NCBI GenBank assembly: GCA_016794505.1
Contig: JAEUJZ010000178.1
Coordinates: 1-58,971 of the forward strand
DNA from: Myxococcales bacterium
GTDB lineage: Bacteria > Myxococcota_A > Polyangia > Palsa-1104 > JAEUJZ01
Direction: 5' to 3'
DNA length: 58,971 bases
Shown: piece after piece, positions 27,926-42,000 of the stretch
How positions within the stretch are numbered: position 1 is the stretch's first letter
How the letters are laid out: each line of letters opens with the position of its first letter
Notes under the pieces: model-generated
The model's database searches: none
The model's input: the letters and a program-made list of their open reading frames with translations, nothing else
What the model was told of the DNA's origin: nothing
Program-made: the position numbers and the translations under genes

Positions 27926-28566
27926 ATGAGCCGATTTCTACTCGCGCTGCGCTGCTTTTTGGCAGTGCTCATGCGTCGCCCGTTGCCGGAGCCGGCGGCG
28001 CTGCTGCTGCTTCCGGCGGCCTCGCGACAGCCTGAGCCGCCGGTTGCGGTGCGGGCTGACAAAGCGCCCCCCGTCGACCAGCCGGCACCAGCACCTGCGC
28101 TTGAGAGCCCACCACCGGCTTCTGTTCTAGCCGAGGACAAAAAGCCCAGCCCAGTCGCTTTGCCCGATGCTGAGCGCGTGGCCGCCTGTCATCGCGGTGC
28201 GGTCGCGCTTCTGAGCATCCTGCAGCGCGAAGGCCGTCTAATCGACTTCCTGATGGAAAACGTCGACGGCTATACCGATGCGCAGATCGGCGCCGCAGTG
28301 CGCGATATCCATCGCGGCTGTCGCAAGGCACTCAGCGAACACATCAAGCCGCAGCCGATCCGTAGCGAAGCAGATGAGTCGGTCGTGCGCATCCAGTCCG
28401 GGTATGATCCGTCTGCAGTTCGCCTGATTGGACGCGTTACGGGCCGGCCTCCGTTTGAAGGGACGCTGCGTCACCATGGCTGGCGAGCCAGTGAAATTCA
28501 TCTCAGCGACATTCCAAGCGGGCATGACGCACGTGTCATCTGCCCGGCCGAGGTCGAAATCGGAGC

Positions 28567-28570
<4 letters not shown>
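27926..28570 (+). CDS. DUF2760 domain protein
   Basis: The 214-residue product has a hydrophobic/basic N-terminus (FLLALRCFLAVLMRRPLPEP), a Pro/Ala-rich linker and a C-terminal DUF2760 domain: RGAVALLSILQREGRLIDFLMENVDGYTDAQIGAAVRDIHRGCRKAL, then RVTGRPPFEGTLRHHGWRASEIHL near the end. DUF2760 proteins are known only by their regular position beside Hsp70-like genes. The last codons overlap the ATG of the first Hsp70 gene (ATGA). It probably acts as a partner, membrane anchor or adaptor for the Hsp70-like pair. Confidence 0.85.
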
Positions 28571-30468
<1,898 letters not shown>

Positions 30469-30471
30469 CGC

Positions 30472-33459
<2,988 letters not shown>

Positions 33460-33519
33460 GAGCGGAAGGGGCTGCGTGGGCTGGCTGGATCGCTGCCGCA
33501 GCGTCCAGCGGCCGTCGAA

Positions 33520-33693
33520 CTAGCCGTGATCGTCTGAGTCGGTCTTGATGTTCGAGGTCACCAGACCCAAGAGCTCAGACGACAGAGCGACGATCTGGCG
33601 CGTCTCGTAGCCGTTCATTTTGAGCTCACGAAAGATCGACTTCGCCAGGATCTTGATGGCCTTGTCACGTTCTCCATGCGATGCGTCCGTCAT
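33520..33693 (-). CDS. Small conserved-looking helical protein
   Basis: The frame is open from 33828, but AAGGAG at 33703-33708 sits nine bases before the ATG at 33693. That points to a 57-residue protein: a charged helix-forming core (DKAIKILAKSIFRELKMNGYETRQIVALSSELLGLV) with an acidic end. There is no membrane segment. The hydrophobic/charged periodicity and absence of low-complexity sequence suggest a folded helical domain, perhaps a regulator or adaptor. It is convergent with the second Hsp70 gene and divergent from the flavoprotein gene at 34119. Similar short proteins occur in many proteobacteria as far as I recall, without a function. Confidence 0.6.
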   Translation of the reverse strand: MTDASHGERDKAIKILAKSIFRELKMNGYETRQIVALSSELLGLVTSNIKTDSDDHG

Positions 33694-34118
33694 GACGGGG
33701 CGCTCCTTCAGTGCGGGTTTCTCGGGCGCTACGACGTCGCGCTCACGCTCGGTGGCGGATCGAGTGGGCATTGGCTCGGCGAACTTCACGGTTAAACCTT
33801 CTCTGCCGCTTAGCACAAGCTGCGCCATGCCAAGGAACTCTGGCTGGGGCGCTGGTTCCTGTTCAACCGCAGCCCAGCGATTCTATTCCTTGGGTCCGAC
33901 AAGCCGCTGCGCGTTGGGTTTTCCGACGGAGATTGCACCCGACCGGCGCTGGCCTGATATCCAGCCCCGTGCCATTGGACCCTCAGCGAGCGTCGCCGGC
34001 TGAACCACTTGTGCTTGCGTCTGCGTAGTCCCCTGCGCACACCGCCTCGGACTCCCGGAGCAACCCAGACGCACTGCGAAAGAAGTTGCGCATCGTGGGC
34101 GTGATATATGGAGGCGCC

Positions 34119-35804
34119 GTGTCCAAGACCGTAGAGCTGTTCGTGCCGCTTTCCGACGTCGCGCTTTCGAGCGAGACCGCACCCGATGTGCATTCCCGCA
34201 CGCCGTCGGTGGTCGTGGCGTCCGAAACAGCAGAGCACCTGCGGCCGGTTCGCAGCGATCGCGGTGACTGGGACGACGCGCTGTGCCGGCTCGCCATCGA
34301 TCGCGCTCGACAGATTCAGGGCATCCCGCGCTCGGCGGCGATGCAGGGACGCCTGCGACGACGTGCCCTGGATGCTCGCAAGGGGTTCTCGCTGGGCTAT
34401 CGCGTGGAAGTCGACCTGTGGTCGGAACGCGAGTCGCCACCGCCCGCGCTTTTGCGCCTGCCTGCCCCCAGCATGGCGCCGCATGGACGCCGCGTCATCG
34501 TCGTGGGCAGCGGGCCGGCTGGTACGTTTGCCGCGCTGCGCTTGGCGCAAGCCGGCGTATCGGTCGTTGTCTTGGAACAAGGCAAGCCGGTGCAGCCACG
34601 TCGGCGCGATCTGGCCGCCATCACCCGCGGCACGCTGATCGCCGATTCAAATTACTGCTTTGGCGAAGGCGGAGCCGGGACATACAGCGACGGCAAGCTG
34701 TACACGCGCAGCAAAGATCGACCGGCGGTATCGGAAGTCCTGGCCACGCTGATCGAGCACGGGGCCGATCCGATCATCGGCGTCGATTCGCGCCCACACA
34801 TCGGCAGCAATCGCCTGCCGCAGATCTTGGTGGGTATGCGTCAGCACCTGGTATCGCTGGGCGTGCAATATGGCTTTGGCGAGCGCGTAGACGATCTGCG
34901 GGTGAACGACCGCGGCCACGTGATCGGCGTACGCTGCGCATCGGGTCGCGAGGAAATGGCCGACGCCGTGGTCTTGGCAGTGGGGCACAGCGCGCGAACG
35001 ATCTATGCGCTGTGTCAGCGGCGCCGGGTCGCGATGGTCGAAAAGCCCTTCGCCATCGGTGTGCGCGTCGAACATCCGCAGCCGTTGATCGATCGCCTGC
35101 AATATGGCCGAGCCTGGGAACATCCGGCGCTGCCCGCGGCGTTCTATCAGCTGGCCGCGCAGGCACAGGGGCGCGGCGTCTATAGCTTTTGCATGTGCCC
35201 TGGTGGTTGGGTGGTGCCAGCCTCGACGGAGCCTGGCGGTCTGTGTACCAACGGGATGAGCCTGAAGCGCCGCGACTCGCCCTTGGCCAATGCCGCGCTG
35301 GTGGTCAGCGTTGAGCCAGCCGATGTTCGTGCTTGGTCGGGTGGCAGCGACGATCCCTTGGCCGGTATTGCCTTTCAGCGCGCCGTCGAAGAGAGCGCGT
35401 TTGCGGCAGGCGGAGGCGGGTTTGTTGCCCCGGCGCAGCGAGTGGTCGACTTTCTGGCCGCTCGTCCCAGTGAGGTCGTCTTGCCCAGCACGTATCGCCC
35501 TGGCGTTGTACCCGGCGATGTCAGCGCCCTCTTGCCCGACTTTGTCGTCTTGGCCCTGCGCCAAGGAATCCGGCAGTTCGACAAGACGGCGCCTGGCTTT
35601 ATCAGCCCGCAGGCTCAGCTGGTCGGGGTCGAGACGCGGACCTCGTCGCCGCTGCGCATCGTGCGCGATGCCGGCTTCATGTCGCCTTCCCATCCCGGTC
35701 TGTTTCCGCTCGGCGAGGGAGCCGGCTACGCCGGGGGCATCGTCAGCGCCGCCATCGACGGTCTGCGCGCCGCGGATGCCATCCTTTCTCGCCTGGGCGC
35801 TTGA
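34119..35804 (+). CDS. FAD-dependent dehydrogenase (COG2509-like)
   Basis: The 561-residue product belongs to the large FAD-dependent dehydrogenases of COG2509. The FAD dinucleotide-binding motif is VIVVGSGPAGTFAALRLAQAG at about residue 130. Other family markers are the FGEGGAGTYSDGKLYTRSKD stretch, AVVLAVGHSARTIY and, at the end, FPLGEGAGYAGGIVSAAIDGLRAADAI. About 120 N-terminal residues precede the FAD loop, as in relatives with a SWIM-like or DNA/RNA-associated N-terminal region. The GTG start at 34119 follows GGAGG four bases upstream; an ATG at 34086 is in frame but less likely. Function of the family is not established. Confidence 0.88.
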   Translation: MSKTVELFVPLSDVALSSETAPDVHSRTPSVVVASETAEHLRPVRSDRGDWDDALCRLAIDRARQIQGIPRSAAMQGRLRRRALDARKGFSLGYRVEVDLWSERESPPPALLRLPAPSMAPHGRRVIVVGSGPAGTFAALRLAQAGVSVVVLEQGKPVQPRRRDLAAITRGTLIADSNYCFGEGGAGTYSDGKLYTRSKDRPAVSEVLATLIEHGADPIIGVDSRPHIGSNRLPQILVGMRQHLVSLGVQYGFGERVDDLRVNDRGHVIGVRCASGREEMADAVVLAVGHSARTIYALCQRRRVAMVEKPFAIGVRVEHPQPLIDRLQYGRAWEHPALPAAFYQLAAQAQGRGVYSFCMCPGGWVVPASTEPGGLCTNGMSLKRRDSPLANAALVVSVEPADVRAWSGGSDDPLAGIAFQRAVEESAFAAGGGGFVAPAQRVVDFLAARPSEVVLPSTYRPGVVPGDVSALLPDFVVLALRQGIRQFDKTAPGFISPQAQLVGVETRTSSPLRIVRDAGFMSPSHPGLFPLGEGAGYAGGIVSAAIDGLRAADAILSRLGA

Positions 35805-35989
35805 CGCTGGCCAGACCGGTCTTCGTCCTCGTCCGCGTGCGTGGCAGTTCCGTCCCTGGCCGTTGGGCACGCGTCCTCGCCGTTTTTTGAGTCGCGGTGC
35901 TGCGCGCTGAAGCGAGTCGCAGGCATCCGACGGAGCGCGCAAAACTTGCCTCTCGACGACGACGCAGCGCTTGAATACCTTAGAGACCG

Positions 35990-37678
35990 ATGTCTCCTTG
36001 GGTCTCGGGCTTGCTGAGCCGGCTGTTTGTGCGCTTCGCACGCCACCGCAAGCTGCGCTTTGACCGCGATGCCGCGCATGCCAGCCAAGTCAACGATGAC
36101 ACCCTGATGGCAATTTTGCGTCGCAACCGCGGCAGCGAATTCGGTCGCAAGCACGGGTTCGCTCAGATCGACAGCCCCGCCACGTATCGCCGCAAGCTGC
36201 CCTTGGCCACGCACGACGACTTCCTCACCGACATCGAGCGCATGAGCAATGGCGCGCAGAACATTCTCTGCACCGATCGACTCAGCGGCTTTGGCCTGAC
36301 CTCGGGCACCACAGGCAAGAGCAAGATGGTGCCGATCTCGACATCACAGCGACGGAAAACCGCGCTGGCGATGATGTTTCTGCCGCAGGGCTTTGTGGCC
36401 GATCTGTTGCCAGAAACACGGCAAGGCGGTCGCGGCCTGCTCTTGCTCAACGCCAGCACACCGGGGCAGACCGTAAGCGGGCTGCCCGTCGGTCCCGGCA
36501 CGTCGCTGGGCATGCGGCATGTGCTGCGCATGAGCAGCCTGTTTTGGACATCGCCCAGCGAGGCGTACCAGATCAGCAACCAAGCCGATGCGCTGTACGT
36601 TCACTTGCTGTTCGCGCTGATCGGCGGCGATGCTCGCTTCATCAGCGCGCCGTTCGCATCGACGGTGCTCGACCTGTTCCACACGCTTGAGCTACGCGCT
36701 GCCGAGCTGGTCTATGACGTGCGGCACGGCACGCTGCTTGGGGTGCCGAACATCGATCCACGACTGCGCCAGCGCTTGCAGAAGCGGCTCTTGCCGCAGC
36801 CCGATCTGTCGACCTGGCTGGCCGACGAGCTCTCGGCGGGCATGGATGGTATCGCCACCCGCCTGTTTCCCCAGCTGACCTATATCAACACGGTCACCAG
36901 CGGCGGCTTTGCCCTGTATGCCAAGCGCCTGCTGCGCTATGTCGGTGAGCTACCCGTGTATTCGTCGATCTATGCGTCGACGGAAGCCGTGCTGGGTATT
37001 GGCGTGGGACTTGATGCCGCGCGCTATGCCCTGATTCCGGGGCAGGCGTATTGCGAGTTCATCCCCGAAGGGCACATCGACGAGTCGCAGCCGACGACCT
37101 GGCAGCTCAACGAGCTTCAGGTCGGCCATCGTTACGAGATCGTTCTTTCGACGTTTAGCGGTCTGTATCGCTATCGCTTGGGCGACATCATCGAAGTCAT
37201 CGATCACTATCAGCGCACTCCGCTTGTCGAGTTTGTGCATCGACGCGGCGCGCTGCTCAACATCTGCGGTGAAAAGACCAGCGAGCGCACGGCGTACACG
37301 GCGCTCTTGCGATCGACGGGCTTGGCCGGGCTGCAGCTTGCTGACTTCACGACGCGCATCGACACCGACAGCTTGCCGCAGCGCTATGTCTTTTATATCG
37401 AGCTGGGGGCTTCCGAGCGGCCGACCGATGTCGCGGCCTTGGCTGCCAAGCTCGTCGATTCGATCGACAGCGCGCTGTGCCAGGGCAATTCCCTGTATGA
37501 GCTGTCGCGCAAGTCCGCGCGGATCGGAGCCGCCGAAGTGCGCTTTGTCCGCAGCGGAACGTTCCGTCGCTTGCGCGATATCTTTGTGCAGCGCGGCGCT
37601 TCGCCGACGCAGGTCAAAGTGCCGCGCGTGCTGGGCGATCCCGACATGATCGCGGTCTTGGAAGAAAACCCGCTGTAA
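35990..37678 (+). CDS. GH3-family acyl-adenylate-forming enzyme
   Basis: The 562-residue product has the three GH3 motifs: motif 1 SGTTGKSKMVP near residue 108, motif 2 YASTEA near residue 328 and motif 3 YRYRLGDIIEVID near residue 394. GH3 enzymes of plants adenylate jasmonate, auxin or benzoates and join them to amino acids; bacterial homologues are known but largely uncharacterised. The length (562) is close to the plant enzymes. There is no signal peptide, so it is cytoplasmic. Its neighbours do not form a biosynthetic cluster, so the acid substrate cannot be predicted. It starts 185 bases after the flavoprotein gene. Confidence 0.9.
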   Translation: MSPWVSGLLSRLFVRFARHRKLRFDRDAAHASQVNDDTLMAILRRNRGSEFGRKHGFAQIDSPATYRRKLPLATHDDFLTDIERMSNGAQNILCTDRLSGFGLTSGTTGKSKMVPISTSQRRKTALAMMFLPQGFVADLLPETRQGGRGLLLLNASTPGQTVSGLPVGPGTSLGMRHVLRMSSLFWTSPSEAYQISNQADALYVHLLFALIGGDARFISAPFASTVLDLFHTLELRAAELVYDVRHGTLLGVPNIDPRLRQRLQKRLLPQPDLSTWLADELSAGMDGIATRLFPQLTYINTVTSGGFALYAKRLLRYVGELPVYSSIYASTEAVLGIGVGLDAARYALIPGQAYCEFIPEGHIDESQPTTWQLNELQVGHRYEIVLSTFSGLYRYRLGDIIEVIDHYQRTPLVEFVHRRGALLNICGEKTSERTAYTALLRSTGLAGLQLADFTTRIDTDSLPQRYVFYIELGASERPTDVAALAAKLVDSIDSALCQGNSLYELSRKSARIGAAEVRFVRSGTFRRLRDIFVQRGASPTQVKVPRVLGDPDMIAVLEENPL

Positions 37679-37935
37679 GCCGCGGATTGGGCGACTGCCC
37701 GCGATCGACAGCGAGCCGCGCGACGGCGACGCGATCCGCGGTGCCACGGGCTGGGACGTTCCCTGGTCTGTGACGGGGCCCGCCGCGCTGCCGTGGTTCG
37801 TCGCGGTGTTGCCGCGGGGCCGCTGCGGACGTTCCGGGCCGCGTCGGCATTGCTTGGCCTAGGCGTCGCGCGGTACGATCCCGTCGGGCGAGATCGACAT
37901 GGGGTCCTCGCCGCGACGCTAGGAGGGGAGCGTAC

Positions 37936-38940
37936 ATGGCTACAGCCAAGTCCAAAGGGGCCGCCACAAAGAGCGGCGCTACGTCCACTGCAAGCAAGAC
38001 CCGCGCGAGCAAGACCGACGCGAGCAAGACCGACGCAGGCAAGACCACCCAAGACACGAGCGCAGCGCCCGTCGGGGCCGCGAGCAGCGCCGCCGGAAAA
38101 GCCGCCAAGCCGAGCAAGGCCAGCAAGGCAGGCACGGGCAAAGCCGAAGCGACACCGCCGCCTGTGCTGTTGGCGCATGTCTGGGAAAACGACGTCGACC
38201 TGGTCGGCTGGTGGATGAGCGAAAAGCTCGACGGAGTACGCGCCTATTGGGACGGTCGACGATTCGTGTCGCGCTTGGGCAACGAGTACGTGGCGCCCGC
38301 GTGGTTTATCCAGGGCTTACCGGATACGCCGCTCGACGGTGAGCTGTGGGTCGGACGCAAGCAGTTTCAGCGCTGCGTCAGCATCGTGCGCAAGCAAGAA
38401 GCACACGATGAATGGCGCGACGTGCGCTATCTGATCTTCGATGCACCGTCTCACAACGCGCCGTTTGAAGATCGGCTGCAGCACATTCAAGAGACGCTCG
38501 CGCGCCACAAGCCCGCGTACGCGCAGTACCACACGCACGAGATCTGCCGTGGCGTCGATCACATGCGACAAGAGCTACGCCGCGTCGAAGCCTTGGGCGG
38601 CGAAGGCCTGATGATGCGACGGCCGCGCTCGCACTATGAAGTCGGGCGCTCGCACTCGCTGCTCAAGGTGAAGAGCTTCCACGATGCCGAAGCGCGCGTC
38701 ATCGGTCATCAGCCCGGCACCGGTAAGCACAAGGGCCGCCTGGGCGCACTGCTCGTCGAGATGCCCAACGGCACGCAGTTCGCCGTCGGAACCGGCCTAA
38801 GCGATGCCGAGCGCAGTCGCCCGCCTGCCATCGGCAGCATCATCACGTATCGCTATCAGGAGTTATCGGATGGCGGCGTGCCGCGCTTCCCGTCGTATGT
38901 CGGCGTGCGTCACGACTTCGCTTGGCCGGGCAAGAAATAG
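37936..38940 (+). CDS. ATP-dependent DNA ligase with Lys/Ser/Ala-rich tail
   Basis: The 334-residue product is a minimal ATP-dependent DNA ligase of the LigE-like size class. The adenylation motif is SEKLDGVRAYWDGR with Lys 97 as the nucleophile. Other motifs are LDGELWVGRKQF (motif III region), GGEGLMMRRP (motif IV) and KVKSFHDAEARVIGH (motif V), then an OB-fold ending HDFAWPGKK. The first 75 residues are disordered and basic (KTRASKTDASKTDAGK), similar to histone H1-like tails and unlike the export signals of many LigE proteins. GGAGGGG precedes the ATG at 37936. It may seal nicks under particular conditions, with the tail adding DNA affinity. Confident for family, inferred for role. Confidence 0.9.
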   Translation: MATAKSKGAATKSGATSTASKTRASKTDASKTDAGKTTQDTSAAPVGAASSAAGKAAKPSKASKAGTGKAEATPPPVLLAHVWENDVDLVGWWMSEKLDGVRAYWDGRRFVSRLGNEYVAPAWFIQGLPDTPLDGELWVGRKQFQRCVSIVRKQEAHDEWRDVRYLIFDAPSHNAPFEDRLQHIQETLARHKPAYAQYHTHEICRGVDHMRQELRRVEALGGEGLMMRRPRSHYEVGRSHSLLKVKSFHDAEARVIGHQPGTGKHKGRLGALLVEMPNGTQFAVGTGLSDAERSRPPAIGSIITYRYQELSDGGVPRFPSYVGVRHDFAWPGKK

Positions 38941-38956
38941 AGCTCGAAGAAGCCAG

Positions 38957-38989
38957 CGGACGGTGCGTACCTTGTGGCTGCACCGTCCG
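38957..38989. terminator. Bidirectional stem-loop between convergent genes
   Basis: A perfect 10-bp inverted repeat (CGGACGGTGC and GCACCGTCCG) with a 13-base loop lies between the stop of the ligase gene (38940) and the stop of the DUF11 gene (39007). Placement between convergent genes suggests a shared terminator. No T-run follows on either side, so it may be a transcription barrier of a Rho-dependent or structure-based kind. Confidence 0.7.
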
Positions 38990-39006
38990 TGGCGCGCGGC
39001 AGTGCG

Positions 39007-42000
39007 TTAGCTTGCGATGCGTCGCATACGGCGCGAGCGCAGGCTGGCCATGCCAACGGCCAGACCCAGCAAGAGCAGCGCCGGCCCACTTCCCGTCGTG
39101 CGGGCAGCGCCTTGACCCATAGAGCAGCCCAGGCCCAGACCGCCACCCGACAGCTTGTACAGCGCACCGGGCAGGCTGGACACGTTGTCTGTTTCGTTGG
39201 GGTCGGTGTTGTTGGGCGCGCCAATCGTCGCCGTGCCGCCGCCTTCGCCCTCGAAGATCGACGGATCAGCACCCTGCGGCAGCCGGATCTGCGCCACCAG
39301 CGGCGGGGCATCACCGACAGCCAGCCGTGGCCGCGAGCAGACGTAGGTGTGCAGGTTCTGCGTACACGTCCAGCCATCGCCGGCCGGCGGCATCACCACT
39401 TCGGCACCGGGCGGCAGCACCAGCGACACCCGCACGTCGTCGACCGCATCGGGTCCCTTGTTGCTGGCTTGCAGCGTGTAGTTCACGATGCCGCCGGGCA
39501 TGGCGCTGTCGGGATCGCGGCTCAGCGTGACGCTGAGATCTGAGCCCGTCATCGGCACCGCACCCGCCGAGATCGACGCGACGTTGTTGAGCGGGTTCGG
39601 ATCCTGAAGCTGGATCGCCGTCGCTTCACCCACCACCGAGCCACCATTCATCGAGCCGTCCTGCGGCATCGGCGTCACTGCCGTCACCACGATGGGCGGC
39701 GCATCACCGGGAGCCAGCGACGAGCGCAGGCACGAGAATGTCAGGTTGTTGCGCACGCAGCTCCAGCCTTCGCCCGGCGTAAACGACGTCACCACCGAGC
39801 CCGGCGGCAAGGTCATCGTCACCGAGGGCGACTGCGCGGTTGCAGGTCCCTTGTTGCTGAGCAGCGCCGTGTACGTCGTCTCTTGGCCGAGCGGGCTCGG
39901 CGTCGGGTTCTTGGTGAACGCAAGCTGCAGATCGGCATTGGCAACCGGCGCCTTCGTCGCATCGACGATCGCCGTGTTGTTGGTTGGGTTCGGATCGTTG
40001 ACCAAGGGGGCTCCAACCGTGCCGATTACCGTCGAGCCAGGGCCGCCTTCTTTGACCGGAACTGGCGTCACGATCTGCGCCGTGATCGGCGGCAGCATGC
40101 CCGGAACCGCGGAATCGCGCGTGCAGGTATACGTGTCCACGCTGCGCGAGCAGGTCCAGCCGTCGCCGGCCGGCGGCATCAGCACCTGGGCTCCAGGCGG
40201 CAGGTTGATGACCACCTGCGGCTGCAAGATGGTATCGGGTCCCGAGTTCGCGACCTGCGCCGTGTACGTCGTCGTCTCGCCAGGCTTGGCGCTGTCGGGG
40301 CTCTTGGTGAGGACGATCGACAGGTCACCGTTCTGCTGACGACCAACGATCGAGGAAGCGCTGTTGTTGTTGCCGTTTGGATCACTGCTGTTTTGGGGCG
40401 GCTGCACGGCCGCACTGAAGATCATCGGGTCCACCGGCATGGCTGAGGCCACTCCCGACACCACATACGTCAGCTTGCCACCCGGTAGCAGCGAGACACT
40501 CGCCGGGACTGGACCGCTTCCCGCAGCGACGGGACATGCCGCACCGCCGGTCGCCATGCAGGTCCAGGTCACACTGCCCAAGTTGGTCGGCAGGCTGGTG
40601 CCGAGCATGCCGCCAAAGACCGGATCCGGCCCGGCGTTCGACACATCCACCGTGTACCGCACGGGGGCACCGTTGGCCGGAAGCTTGCCCAGCAGGTTAT
40701 CGCGCACGACGACTTGCAGATCGGCGTTGCCCGCCGGTCCCATGCCGCTTATGAAGTTGGCTGTCGCCTGCGAGGCCGCATCGAGCTTCAGCGTACACGT
40801 CGGCATCAGCCCGGCGCTGGCGCAGGCACCGCCCCAGCCAGCGAAGGTGTTCCCAGCATCCGGCGTGGCCGTGAGGATCACCGTCGAGCCAGCGGAGAAC
40901 TTGCGATCCTGCATGGTGCAGTTGGTATCGCAAAGGATGCCGTCGGGTCGGCTGGCGATCGTGCCCGTGCCGGTGCTGTTGCCTTTGCTGACCGACAGCA
41001 GCTGCGTCGGTCCCACCGCCGTGCTCGCCTGTGCCGCGTTGTTGGTGTAATCGCCGTCGAGGATCGTGCCGCCGGGGGCCGCGCTGACGACATAGTCCAT
41101 GCGCGGCAGAGCCCCCGCGCCGATCGTGCCGCGGACCACATACGTCACGCTGCCACCGACGGGCAGGTTGGCTGTGGTGCTGAGCGCGCCTGTGCCGCTG
41201 GCCATTGCGCAGGTTGCGCCAGCCATGGCCGTACACATCCAGGTGGCTCCCATAAGCCCTGGGGGCAGCATGTTGGTGATCGCCGCCATCGGAGTCGCCG
41301 TGGGTCCGTTGTTCTTGACGGTCACGACGTACTCGACCGGCTCGCCCGCATCGGCCGCTGGCACGTTGCTGCTCGCCGTCACCACAAGATCGGTGTAGTT
41401 GACGCCTGCCGTCACGTTGGTGCGGACCGGCGGACCGATGAGGGGGCTCACGCCCGTGCTCTGGATCGTGTACTCGCCGTTTACGACCGTCTGAGCCGTC
41501 GCGGGCGCTTGCACGATAACCTGGAAGTTCTTGACCTCGTCCGGCCCCATCATGCCCAGGTCACAGGACAGATAGCCGCCGGCATCGGGGCCCGCACACG
41601 TCGCACCCATCACGGACACGAAGGTCGTGCCCATCGGGATCCGCTCGCGCACGACGACGTTGTTGGCGCCGACCTTGCTGCCGTTTCGGACGTTGAAGTT
41701 GTACGCGATGTTGCTCGACACGTTCACCGCTTGCGGGCCGCTGGCCACGACGGTCAACGCCGGCAAGAAGGCGCCGAAGCCGTCGACCAGAAGCTGACCG
41801 GCGTGACCCGAGGGCGAGCAGCGCGAGGCGACCAGCGTCACCGACACCCTGTCACCGACCGCGATGCCGACCGGGCCCGGCGCCCAGTCAAAGAGCTGCC
41901 AATCGGTGTATCGGTATGCCGCGTTGCCTACGCTGGTTTTGTATGGAATTCCTGGCTGATTTGCAAAATTAAACGTGGAATAGATATCTGTGTTTTTTGT

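Noticed and set aside
34647..36041. 464-codon minus-strand frame
   Set aside because: Antisense shadow of the COG2509 flavoprotein, which has the FAD motif in the other frame.
37680..37741. Inverted repeat CCGCGGAT/ATCCGCGG after the GH3 gene
   Set aside because: Arms of 8 bp are separated by 46 bases; in GC-rich DNA this can occur by chance and no T-run follows.
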